DNA of 30,490 nt from a virus. The stretch covers positions 1 to 30,490 of IMG/VR virus record IMGVR_UViG_3300044522_000142; one strand, written 5' to 3'. Below, one piece after another: positions 20,977 through 27,993 of this stretch. Numbering within the stretch: the stretch's first letter is position 1; the number at the start of each line of letters is the position of its first letter. The translations under genes and the position numbers were made by a program. The notes beneath the pieces are model-generated. The model saw only the letters and a list, made by a program, of their open reading frames with translations. It did not search any database and was not told the origin of the DNA.

Positions 20977-21010
20977 AAATCCTTTACAGCGTGGCAGGGA
21001 AAGCACACCC

Positions 21011-21502
21011 ATGAAACACCCAGCCACACGCATCATCATCATTGCTTTACTTCTGCATCTGCTGATCTTTGCTTTGTTCGCACAGGACAGCAAAGCAGCC
21101 ACATATTCAGACAGTAAAGAATTACCTTGCCAGCAATGGCATCAGTTGATGCGTGACAATGGGCTACCAGTAAAAGTGTTTGCAGGGATTATGTACCGTG
21201 AATCAAGATGCCAGCAAACTGCTGTTGGCTGGAACTACAAAAAGGGTTACGACCATGACAACTGCAAACTGTCACCAGCAGCCACATACCGTAAATGCAG
21301 GTATATAAGTTCTTATGATATCGGGTTGTTGCAAATCAACAGCACATGGAAATCACTTACCTACCAAACTTGCAAAACCAAAGAGATACTTACCCTGCAA
21401 AAGCCAAGTTGCAATCTGGCAGTTGCAGCATTGATCTACAACAAAGGATTAGGGTTGGGCAACTGGCGTGCAACAAGCAATGGTAATATCAGTACCAAGT
21501 AA
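21011..21502 (+). CDS. Secreted lysozyme-like transglycosylase
   Basis: A 163-aa protein. Residues 7-23 are a hydrophobic signal (RIIIIALLLHLLIFALF) with a probable cleavage after SKA (29). The domain has AGIMYRESRC (58-67, catalytic Glu64), SSYDIGLLQINSTW (100-113) and AALIYNKGLGLGNWR (139-153): the SLT/lysozyme 'E...GLxQI...A' pattern with paired cysteines, as in exported enzymes. It cuts glycan strands of peptidoglycan outside the membrane. It is on the other strand from the lysis genes and in one unit with two regulators, so it may not be the main endolysin. Confidence 0.85.
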   Translation: MKHPATRIIIIALLLHLLIFALFAQDSKAATYSDSKELPCQQWHQLMRDNGLPVKVFAGIMYRESRCQQTAVGWNYKKGYDHDNCKLSPAATYRKCRYISSYDIGLLQINSTWKSLTYQTCKTKEILTLQKPSCNLAVAALIYNKGLGLGNWRATSNGNISTK

Positions 21503-21524
21503 CCCACCCCTAGAAAGACAGCAT

Positions 21525-21797
21525 ATGCCAAAGAAAAAAACACTAAGCCCAGAGATACTGAACTACAGCGCAACAGCGATCCTGTCTGCACGCATCAGCG
21601 CAGGTGTAAGCCAGCGTGATCTATCAGTACGCATGGGAATCACACAACCATTGATTAGCGCATGGGAACATGGCAAATCTGTACCATCACTTCACCATCT
21701 TGTTGCCATTGAAACTTCATTGGGTTTATCAACAGGTGAATTGATTATGCCGATTGCATACCCAACGCATCATGGGGATTTACCCAGCAACAACTAA
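21525..21797 (+). CDS. XRE-family helix-turn-helix regulator
   Basis: 90 aa from the ATG at 21525, with the AGAAAGACAGCA ribosome context; the earlier ATG at 21468 overlaps the lysozyme gene. Residues about 16-70 are an XRE fold: ATAILSARISAGVSQRDLSV, RMGITQPLISAWEHGKSVPS, LHHLVAIETSLGLSTGELIM. It is short, with no dimerisation domain, like Cro or a small repressor. Candidate operators are the repeats in 20683-21010. It is 2 nt from the next gene. Confidence 0.85.
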   Translation: MPKKKTLSPEILNYSATAILSARISAGVSQRDLSVRMGITQPLISAWEHGKSVPSLHHLVAIETSLGLSTGELIMPIAYPTHHGDLPSNN

Positions 21798-21799
21798 GC

Positions 21800-22057
21800 A
21801 TGACTGAAGTAGGTGTTGAAGATGCGTGGAAGCGTGAGAGAGTAGCAAGGCTTTCAACAACACCTATATTGCGTGCCATAGATAACTTACCTGTGCGTGA
21901 TGCTGCACAACTGCTTGGTGTCAATATCGGCACTGTAGTGAAATGGCGTGCCAGTGAAGGAACAGCCACAGTGCATTATGCAAGAGCAGACAGAATTGCA
22001 ATCAGGCTTGGTGTTCACCCTGCATATATGTGGGGCAAAGAATGGTGGCAGATTTAG
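21800..22057 (+). CDS. Small helix-turn-helix protein
   Basis: An 85-aa protein. DAAQLLGVNIGTVVKWRASE (about 34-53) is a DNA-reading helix pair, followed by YARADRIAIRLGVHPAYMWG with the 'AD-IA-RLG-HP--VWG' ending known from actinophage regulators. The C-terminus WGKEWWQI is short. It forms the end of the plus-strand unit and is followed by a strong terminator. With the XRE gene before it, it may be a repressor/antirepressor or excisionase-like pair. The end of the 12109-12489 protein (GYHPSEIFG) has a similar motif. Confidence 0.8.
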   Translation: MTEVGVEDAWKRERVARLSTTPILRAIDNLPVRDAAQLLGVNIGTVVKWRASEGTATVHYARADRIAIRLGVHPAYMWGKEWWQI

Positions 22058-22064
22058 ACAGCAG

Positions 22065-22106
22065 AAAACCCCAGCACACTTGTTTGGTTTGTGTGCTGGG
22101 GTTTTT
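22065..22106. terminator. Strong bidirectional intrinsic terminator
   Basis: AAAACCCCAGCACAC (22065-22079) pairs perfectly with GTGTGCTGGGGTTTT (22091-22105), with an 11-nt loop. T-rich tails follow on the plus strand (TTTTTCTTT), and TTTTCTG on the minus strand. It separates the regulator unit from the convergent lysis operon. Confidence 0.93.
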
Positions 22107-22156
22107 CTTTACAAGGTGGGCAGGGTCAGCAGACAGCGAGCCAACCCCACCCAGAT

Positions 22157-22687
22157 CTATTCTGGCTTAGGCAATTCACGCCATCTTTTTTCAAACTCTT
22201 GCGCTGTCATATCAGAAACTTCTATGTGCAACCAGCGTGGTGAACCTTCAAATGATCCAGCATTATCATCTTTGGTGAAAATCTTTACACCCGATTTTCC
22301 TGAACCTCTACTGCAACGCCACCCTGCACCAAAATCACCATACGCATACCAATGTATTTCACATAACGCTAAGTGTTCACTGTGTTCTACTTCTTTGCCA
22401 TCAATCACTGATGAACCTAGAAACCAATCCCACATCTGGCGTGCAACAGTTTCATCACGGTATTGAATATCGGCTGCAAAACCAGTTGCGTGAACTGATA
22501 AATACTTTTCATACCCTGCATCACCGATCTTCATATTTTTGGTGTGGCTGTTACGCATCAAACGCACTGTGTATGTACCCAAAGATTTTGTTTGCCAACG
22601 GGCATTACACAACGCAACAAGTTTTGCTGTTACTTTCTTTTCACCACCCCCATTAAAACTTGGGTAGTAGGGATATTTTCTGGGCAT
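22157..22687 (-). CDS. M15-type peptidase endolysin
   Basis: A 176-aa protein. SVHATGFAADIQ (64-75) gives the His66 and Asp73 zinc ligands of the S-x-H-x-x-G-x-A-x-D signature, and RWLHIEV (151-157) gives His154. This is the M15/VanY-like fold used by many endolysins to cut L-Ala-D-Glu or D-Ala peptide bonds. Without a signal it needs a holin; two small membrane proteins are encoded just upstream (TGATG junction). It ends facing the strong terminator. Confidence 0.87.
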   Translation of the reverse strand: MPRKYPYYPSFNGGGEKKVTAKLVALCNARWQTKSLGTYTVRLMRNSHTKNMKIGDAGYEKYLSVHATGFAADIQYRDETVARQMWDWFLGSSVIDGKEVEHSEHLALCEIHWYAYGDFGAGWRCSRGSGKSGVKIFTKDDNAGSFEGSPRWLHIEVSDMTAQEFEKRWRELPKPE

Positions 22688-22932
22688 CAGTTTTGCTTTT
22701 CTTCTGGTGTTACACCAGTGAATGCTGCATTGATTTCAGCAGCAGTTAGGTTGCCATCAACAGATGATCTTGCAAGTCTTTCAATCACTGTCACACAGGC
22801 ACTGATGCCTGCAAGCAACGCTGATTTGGCTACTGGAATACCACCAATGATGGAAGCACCACCAATGATTGCCATTGCATTCACAACAAATGTGCTGATG
22901 ATGCGCTGAATAATACTAATTGCAGTTTTCAT
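22687..22932 (-). CDS. Small membrane protein, holin candidate
   Basis: An 81-aa protein with two hydrophobic stretches (about 9-30 and 31-50, INSIDE: IISTFVVNAMAIIGGASIIG; PVAKSALLAGISACVTVIER) and a short polar tail. It lies directly before the endolysin with a TGATG overlap, the usual holin position. Its start overlaps the 56-aa gene by ATGA. Either of these two could be the holin and the other an antiholin. Confidence 0.78.
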   Translation of the reverse strand: MKTAISIIQRIISTFVVNAMAIIGGASIIGGIPVAKSALLAGISACVTVIERLARSSVDGNLTAAEINAAFTGVTPEEKQN

Positions 22933-23099
22933 TCTTCTTCTTTCCCAGATAGGGCTAAAGCAATAAGGTTGATAACCAACCCTGTTGCACCAATGTATAA
23001 ACCAATTCTTCTGGTATCACCTGACAGTGTGATCAGAACCAGTGCTGTTCCACACAATGTCCAAACCAAACCAGATACTTCACCCAAAAATCTATTCAT
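22929..23099 (-). CDS. 56-aa membrane protein, second holin candidate
   Basis: MNRFLGEVSGLVWTLCGTAL then VLITLSGDTRRIGLYIGATG and LVINLIALALSGKEEE: two membrane helices with a basic loop (DTRR) and an acidic tail. It ends in an ATGA overlap with the 81-aa gene. Small size, two helices and the site before the endolysin fit a class II-like holin or partner. It follows the Thr-rich protein gene by about 40 nt. Confidence 0.75.
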   Translation of the reverse strand: MNRFLGEVSGLVWTLCGTALVLITLSGDTRRIGLYIGATGLVINLIALALSGKEEE

Positions 23100-23138
23100 A
23101 CTTCATACCAGTATGCCCCATGTTGTTTTCTTTCACGG

Positions 23139-24416
23139 TCAATTTACTTTGCGTGTTCCTGTTGGCACAGCAGCAAGCATTGCGCCAGCAGCCACAACAA
23201 GTCTGCGTGTTGAAATCGGAACTGTAGAACCTAACGGTACATAGGTATCTGTTTTACCATCAAAAACATTGATGGCTGTTTCAAAGGATTCACGGACACT
23301 TTCTGAAGCAGTTTGCACCACAGCAATCAGTTCTGTTAATTGTTCTGGTTCTATGGTTTCTAAATCAATGGCTTCAAAGATCTGTGTTGCTTCATCAGCA
23401 GACACACTTTCAAGCACTGTTGCACTGGTTGCCAGTTCAACAGCCTGATCAGATGTGATTTCATTGGCAAGGATTTCAGTAACCACTGCTTGTATTTCTG
23501 TTTGTGATGCTGTGTCTATGTTGGTTAGAAGTTCTATGATTTGGTTATCAACTATTTCTGTAGGGGTTTCTAATGATGGTTCTTGAATTGGTACTGATGT
23601 TGATGACGCTGCTTCTGGCAAGGTTGTCGTGGGTGTGGTTGTTTGAGGCACAGAAGTTGTTGAAGGAACAGAAAGAACTGGCGCAGGCACAGATGTGGTC
23701 ACAGGTGGATTGGTCACAATCGGATCATCAGCAACAGTTGTTGTTGTCTGAACCACAGTTGTTTGCGCCTGAACCAGAGTTGTTTGAACTTGATGTGTGG
23801 TCTGTGTTTCAGGATAAGAAGTAGTAGTTGTTGTTGGCTGCTCTGTTGTTGTAGTTGTTGAAGATGAACTGGTTGTTGTTGGTACCACTGTTGTTGTGGT
23901 TGTTGATGTTGTGGTTGTCGTTGTAGTTGTCGTACTTGTAGAAGTAGTGGTGATAGGCACTGTGGTTGTGGTTGTGCTAGTAGTAGTAGGGGCTTGCGTA
24001 GTGGTCTGCATAGAACCCATGCCATTAAAAGAAAGTTCATACTGCACATTCCAGCCATTGCCAGAACGCCACACATCAGGTTGCCAGCAGCAGGTGCCAG
24101 CCCTAAGCCGATATTTGCCAGCAGGAACTTCAATAGAAATGTACGATTGCAACCCACTGTAATCATCATTGCTAATTAATTCTGTGCCTGTCTCATTGTA
24201 AAGCCACAGTTGGGGATCAGAGTTAAAGCCTTCAACCATATAAGTTTGGGCTATGAACAGTGTTGGTTGTTCATATTCAAACCAGAAATCAGTTGGTGCA
24301 GTAATTATTGGGTTGGCTGCTTTTGCAGGAAACGACCAAGTGAAGAACGCTAGTAAAGCAACAGGTACAAAGATCAGCCAGCGTAGATTATTTATCTTTG
24401 TGGGCGTGCCAATCAA
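23139..24416 (-). CDS. Secreted Thr-rich stalk protein with membrane-anchor-like end
   Basis: A 425-aa protein from a TTG at 24416 (no better start precedes the signal). Signal peptide at 12-34 (LIFVPVALLAFFTWSFPAKA). Residues 35-135 form a beta-rich domain of the pre-peptidase C-terminal type (YRLRAGTCCWQPD). A Thr/Ser/Val/Pro stalk at about 138-280 includes runs of up to nine Thr. A helical block at 285-385 (SADEATQIFEAIDLETIEPE) and a hydrophobic end (LVVAAGAMLAAVP, about 403-415) follow. Host-like in style. It may be displayed on the cell or the virion; role unknown. Confidence 0.82.
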   Translation of the reverse strand: MIGTPTKINNLRWLIFVPVALLAFFTWSFPAKAANPIITAPTDFWFEYEQPTLFIAQTYMVEGFNSDPQLWLYNETGTELISNDDYSGLQSYISIEVPAGKYRLRAGTCCWQPDVWRSGNGWNVQYELSFNGMGSMQTTTQAPTTTSTTTTTVPITTTSTSTTTTTTTTTSTTTTTVVPTTTSSSSTTTTTEQPTTTTTSYPETQTTHQVQTTLVQAQTTVVQTTTTVADDPIVTNPPVTTSVPAPVLSVPSTTSVPQTTTPTTTLPEAASSTSVPIQEPSLETPTEIVDNQIIELLTNIDTASQTEIQAVVTEILANEITSDQAVELATSATVLESVSADEATQIFEAIDLETIEPEQLTELIAVVQTASESVRESFETAINVFDGKTDTYVPLGSTVPISTRRLVVAAGAMLAAVPTGTRKVN

Positions 24417-24582
24417 TGTGTGTACCTAGTCTGCCATCTACCTTATCTATTTTGTTTATAACGCTGTCTAGTTTGTCTGAATTGCTGGCATGATCTCTGT
24501 TGTTTTGCCTGCGTGTAGTTTCAATCAACGCCACAATCAACGCAGTAGCCATACCAATAACAGCAACCGCTACTTCATTCAC
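24388..24582 (-). CDS. Small membrane/coiled-coil protein, holin-like
   Basis: 64 aa from a GTG at 24582 that overlaps the previous stop (GTGA). It has a single membrane helix near the start (VAVAVIGMATALIVALIE), then a charged coiled coil (NSDKLDSVINKIDKVDGRLG) and a His-rich end (THIDWHAHKDK). The 'TM - linker - coiled coil - HxxWH' plan is known in small actinophage membrane proteins encoded near lysis genes. A holin, spanin-like or tail-membrane role is possible. It overlaps the TTG start of the stalk protein. Confidence 0.75.
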   Translation of the reverse strand: MNEVAVAVIGMATALIVALIETTRRQNNRDHASNSDKLDSVINKIDKVDGRLGTHIDWHAHKDK

Positions 24583-25352
24583 TTGCGATATCCATAGACG
24601 CAAAGGGTGCCACTACTAAAAGTTCCACCACTTAACGCAAAAGATGTGTATGAAGTCGTGTTACTTAAAAAACCTTGTGTTGTTCCAATATCAGAGTTTG
24701 CGCCATTCTCAACCATGTATGCACCACTATAAACTGTGTACCTTGCGTTGAATGGGTTGTATAAATCTGCATTCAGAACTACAAAGTTTGGTGATGCGCC
24801 CCCAAAATATCCCCAAGAACCACCAGCATCAATACCATTTCCTGCTGGCGTTCCATTGTTGGGCGAGTTTTTTATGCGTGTTGATGAATAACCAGTTACT
24901 GTTGCGCCTAACACACAAGAGATATTGGCAATTGTGGTATTTATTGCATTGTGCATCAATATTTTGTAATTGTCATAGTTTGCACTAAACGCATTAGATA
25001 CCGTAATGCTTGTATTCCCGTTACCGATTGTAATTACACCACCTGATGCTGTTGCGCTAGTTCCACCAACAGAAGTAACTGTGCAAGTTGTAATAAGTTC
25101 TAGTGCTGGTGGGTAAGTAGAACTTGTAAGTGTTACCCATGCTGAACCTGTGTATGACTGAATCTGATTTGTATCATCTAGATAACAGGTCATACCTTCA
25201 GCAAGTGTTGGTTCACCTGCACCACCAAACGCTGCATCACGGGCTGCTGTAGAAGCAAAACGCATAATGGATTGGTCAGCAAGATAACCATTAACATCTG
25301 CTGCTGTTAGTTTACTGAACGATGCGAAAAGTTTTGCGCCTAAACCAGCCAT
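24579..25352 (-). CDS. Tail fibre-like protein
   Basis: A 257-aa protein. N-terminus GAKLFASFSKLTAADVNGYL, then MRFASTAARDAAFGGAGEPT and MTCYLDDTNQIQSYTGSAWV, a stretch common in small tail fibre proteins that links to the tail. The remainder is beta-rich and Ser/Thr/Gly/Asn-rich (SVGGTSATASGGVITIGNGN). Probably a receptor-contact or fibre tip protein. It starts at TAATG after the 53-aa protein gene. Confidence 0.78.
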   Translation of the reverse strand: MAGLGAKLFASFSKLTAADVNGYLADQSIMRFASTAARDAAFGGAGEPTLAEGMTCYLDDTNQIQSYTGSAWVTLTSSTYPPALELITTCTVTSVGGTSATASGGVITIGNGNTSITVSNAFSANYDNYKILMHNAINTTIANISCVLGATVTGYSSTRIKNSPNNGTPAGNGIDAGGSWGYFGGASPNFVVLNADLYNPFNARYTVYSGAYMVENGANSDIGTTQGFLSNTTSYTSFALSGGTFSSGTLCVYGYRK

Positions 25353-25513
25353 TAGTTACCTGTCCATTCTTCTGCTGTGTTACCTTCAGCAACCCACGCT
25401 AAATACGCCTGATAATCAGAGTTGGCAGGGTCGGGTGGAATCATCGCCCCATCCAAAATCCTAAAAACAACATAATTTATTTCTTCGGGATAATGTTTTA
25501 TTTGTTTATACAT
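25352..25513 (-). CDS. 53-aa tail-region protein with DPAN-Y-AYL-W motif
   Basis: [20 protein letters not shown], then [20 protein letters not shown] and [13 protein letters not shown]. The pattern 'IP-DP-N-DY--YL-W-AEGN-P' appears at the ends of tail fibres or in small tail-fibre-associated proteins in many phages. It starts 2 nt after the fibre stop and ends in a TAATG overlap with the next fibre gene, so it is translated with them. Confidence 0.82.
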   Translation of the reverse strand: MYKQIKHYPEEINYVVFRILDGAMIPPDPANSDYQAYLAWVAEGNTAEEWTGN

Positions 25514-25515
25514 TA

Positions 25516-26634
25516 TTATAATTCCGCTTCCAAAATAGCAGTAACTTTTACAATTGCTCCCGTACTCCAGTTATTTGAACCATTGTAAAGCCATGCTCGG
25601 TTGAGTGTGGTTTCCCCTGCAAGAGTAACAGTACCAGCACTTCCCGTGCTTACGGTAAATGTTGCTCCCGAACGAAGCGTCGGTGCCGTTCTCATTACAG
25701 TTGGGTAATCACAAAGAGGAGAATATACATCAATACCGTTTCGTGTGTACCCCATTGCAAGGTTTACATACGACAAGCAATACCGTTGGCAGTCTTGCAG
25801 GTCATCAGCAAACGATCTGAACTCAAATGGTGTAGCAATAGAACCAACAGTTAATTGTGCGCCAGTCATCTGCCAATAATTAACAGCAGCATTGTTGCCT
25901 GCTGCAAGATTAACTTGCCCAACAGCACGATTGGCATTAACCGAAGTATTCCAAACAGTGTTAAGTGTTCCACTCGTGAAGTTAGAACCTGCACCAAGAA
26001 ACCATTGAAGATGTAACGAAGCACCATTGTCGTTATCAAATGCGCCTGTTGTATCAGCAGGGAATGTAAGTGTTTTGTATTCCCAAGTATTTATAGCGTT
26101 AATAGTGTACGACTTTGAGACTTGACGATTATTGTCAAGGTCAAACGCTTCACAAATGTATGTACCAATTACCCCTGACTTAACCCAAAAAGAAACAGTA
26201 AGTGTTTGCGCTGATGCTGTGCCTTTTCTTATCGCTTGTAAGTTTTGACCTTCTAATAATTGATAAAACACGCAATAATTACCACCAGCAGGAGAAGCGT
26301 TTGCTGTTGTGCAAAGCATCTTTAATGACTTGCGAAATCCTGAACCTGTTGGTGCATCATTTTCTACTGATTGTGTCCATGTGCCAAGCGAACTCATTTC
26401 TGTTTTGTAACGGTCAGCAGTGTGGTAAGTATTGCCCGATGAAATGAGTGCCACGCTTGTACTGCGTTGTGCTACCTGCATAGCCCCATTGATAAGCAAA
26501 TTGCCTGAAGAAGAACCAGTGAACAAAACAGCATCAACCTGATCAGCAATACTGCGCATGGCTGTAGCACCATCAGTTACATAATCAGATGATGATGGGT
26601 ATGGAATTGCAAAGTTTGTTGTTGTGCCTGCCAT
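25516..26634 (-). CDS. Tail fibre / carbohydrate-binding tail protein
   Basis: A 372-aa protein. [20 protein letters not shown] and [12 protein letters not shown] (1-37) form the standard N-terminal attachment segment. [15 protein letters not shown] (46-60) and YHTADRYK follow. A beta-sandwich like a carbohydrate-binding module has [20 protein letters not shown] and [15 protein letters not shown], then a C-terminal strand block ([20 protein letters not shown]). It probably recognises the host surface. Start: AAGGA 4 nt before the ATG. Confidence 0.85.
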   Translation of the reverse strand: MAGTTTNFAIPYPSSSDYVTDGATAMRSIADQVDAVLFTGSSSGNLLINGAMQVAQRSTSVALISSGNTYHTADRYKTEMSSLGTWTQSVENDAPTGSGFRKSLKMLCTTANASPAGGNYCVFYQLLEGQNLQAIRKGTASAQTLTVSFWVKSGVIGTYICEAFDLDNNRQVSKSYTINAINTWEYKTLTFPADTTGAFDNDNGASLHLQWFLGAGSNFTSGTLNTVWNTSVNANRAVGQVNLAAGNNAAVNYWQMTGAQLTVGSIATPFEFRSFADDLQDCQRYCLSYVNLAMGYTRNGIDVYSPLCDYPTVMRTAPTLRSGATFTVSTGSAGTVTLAGETTLNRAWLYNGSNNWSTGAIVKVTAILEAEL

Positions 26635-26641
26635 GTGTTCC

Positions 26642-27187
26642 TTACAAAATTGTCCAGATCAGATTAGACCACGATAACCCAGCAGGTACTGATTCCCATG
26701 TAAGTGTTGGCGTGACACCAGCCCATTCTTGTGAATAACCCACAGGTGAAAAGTGTAAATCAATATGATGCGTAGTGCTAGTAATTCTATGATCAATGCC
26801 TTCAACATAAAGGTTCTTTTGAACCACAGAAGGTGTGCCATATTTGAATGATTTTATCACACCAACAAAATCACCAATATCAAGCGTTGCTACAGCACTG
26901 CGTTGTGGGTCTGTCAATCTGTGCATATTGATTGATAGTCCTGTGAACCAGTAGTTAGGATCGGCACGCAATAGGTAATCAGCCAGAATCAACGCATCAG
27001 CATCACTAAGCAACGGGCTATCAGTAATAACAATACTTTGCAGACCATAGTTATCTTGTGAAGTTGTGTCTTGGCTTTGCTGATCTGTTGGTGTTGGCTG
27101 TGCTGGGTTAGGCGCAACAATGATAATCACATCATTTAAGATGCTGTCTGGGCGTATAGAACTTCTACGGGCTACTGATTCAGCCAT
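26642..27187 (-). CDS. Tail hub-like protein, C-terminal half (split gene)
   Basis: A 181-aa protein. After an N-terminal helix (ESVARRSSIRPDSILNDV) and a Pro/Gln-rich linker it has TDSPLLSDADALILADYLLR, NYWFTGLSINMHRLTDPQRS, ATLDIGDFVGVIK and NLYVEGIDHRIT. This is the C-terminal part of minor tail/hub proteins of actinophages, normally fused to a domain like the preceding 265-aa protein. The two genes are 8 nt apart and in different frames, so the family protein is split here. A functional two-chain hub is likely. Confidence 0.78.
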   Translation of the reverse strand: MAESVARRSSIRPDSILNDVIIIVAPNPAQPTPTDQQSQDTTSQDNYGLQSIVITDSPLLSDADALILADYLLRADPNYWFTGLSINMHRLTDPQRSAVATLDIGDFVGVIKSFKYGTPSVVQKNLYVEGIDHRITSTTHHIDLHFSPVGYSQEWAGVTPTLTWESVPAGLSWSNLIWTIL

Positions 27188-27195
27188 GATGATGC

Positions 27196-27993
27196 CTATT
27201 CATAAATAACTTCCAGTGTTGAATATGGAATCTTGGCAGCATCATTATCAGCAAAGATAATAGTTGGTGATGCATCTGTGCTGTTAGGCGTGCGTTCTTC
27301 CCAATTCAAAGCCCCATTGCGATCAATGTACATTCTGCCCTGCTCTGCTTCTGCAATCAACATATTGAAATACGCCAATGGTGTTTGCGTAGCAACAGCA
27401 AGGTTTGAAAGATTAGCAACACCAGTAGCAATAATAGGTGCTGGGTCTGTAGGAAAACTTACTTCTGGTAAGCCTAAAATCCTGTCCACCCTTGCACCTG
27501 ATTTTTCTGCTGGTGGGGTAAAACCATTGATAGTTGTTGTTGATAAGTTTAGGAACGCATCAGCGCATTCAATAGAAATCATGTTGTGATTATCCATGCT
27601 GAACTCTGTGTTGTAACTCACAATAAACCCATTAAACATATATTGATCATTGCGTGAAATGCGTACCTGTCTGCGTGGTTCAAACCCCAAACGCCCACGA
27701 TCACTATTCCAATACGGGCTGGCACTATTAGCAACGCTGAACTTATCCTGACCAAGTAAATCATCAATAGTGATGTTGCAAGTTGAAGCACCAAACTGTG
27801 CATCTTGACTACTACGCCCACGCTTAATAGTTACACCAACTACATATTCTGTTACATCAAAGAAAGTTGTTGAACCTTCCAAAAAATCTTCATCAAGAAT
27901 ACCTAGCAGATCATCATCAAGGGTAAAAACATTCTGGTAGAAACCAGCATCAAGTTCAACTTTGTATGTACCAATGTCATTCAACCCAGCCAT
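27196..27993 (-). CDS. Tail hub-like protein, N-terminal half (split gene)
   Basis: A 265-aa protein. It follows the tape measure (TAATG overlap), where distal tail and hub genes lie. TEYVVGVTIKRGRSSQDAQF, CNITIDDLLGQDKFSVANSA, GFEPRRQVRISRNDQYMFNG, MISIECADAFLNLSTTTING. C-terminus: RMYIDRNGALNWEERT, IPYSTLEVIYE. It matches the first part of gp27-like actinophage minor tail proteins; the missing C-terminal half is supplied by the next gene. It probably forms the ring at the tail tip. Confidence 0.82.
   Translation of the reverse strand: MAGLNDIGTYKVELDAGFYQNVFTLDDDLLGILDEDFLEGSTTFFDVTEYVVGVTIKRGRSSQDAQFGASTCNITIDDLLGQDKFSVANSASPYWNSDRGRLGFEPRRQVRISRNDQYMFNGFIVSYNTEFSMDNHNMISIECADAFLNLSTTTINGFTPPAEKSGARVDRILGLPEVSFPTDPAPIIATGVANLSNLAVATQTPLAYFNMLIAEAEQGRMYIDRNGALNWEERTPNSTDASPTIIFADNDAAKIPYSTLEVIYE

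Larger units (their letters stand above)
20683..21010. other. Divergent intergenic control region
   Basis: 328 bp without a gene between the minus-strand unit starting at 20682 and the plus-strand lysozyme-regulator unit starting at 21011. It holds the 20729-20758 promoter, the best palindromic element (20771-20791) and a 13-bp direct repeat pair (20857 and 20964). A plus-strand promoter is not evident. This layout would suit a lysis/early switch controlled by the helix-turn-helix proteins at 21525-22057, and it may include the origin. Confidence 0.6.

Noticed and set aside
20827-21102. Minus-strand frame across the 20683-21010 control region
   Set aside because: Met-rich, Cys-rich composition without a ribosome site, overlapping the lysozyme signal peptide on the other strand.
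23573-24179. Plus- and other-frame minus readings opposite the Thr stalk (poly-Val, poly-Gln)
   Set aside because: Shadows of the ACA/ACC repeat coding the Thr stalk; composition follows the repeat.
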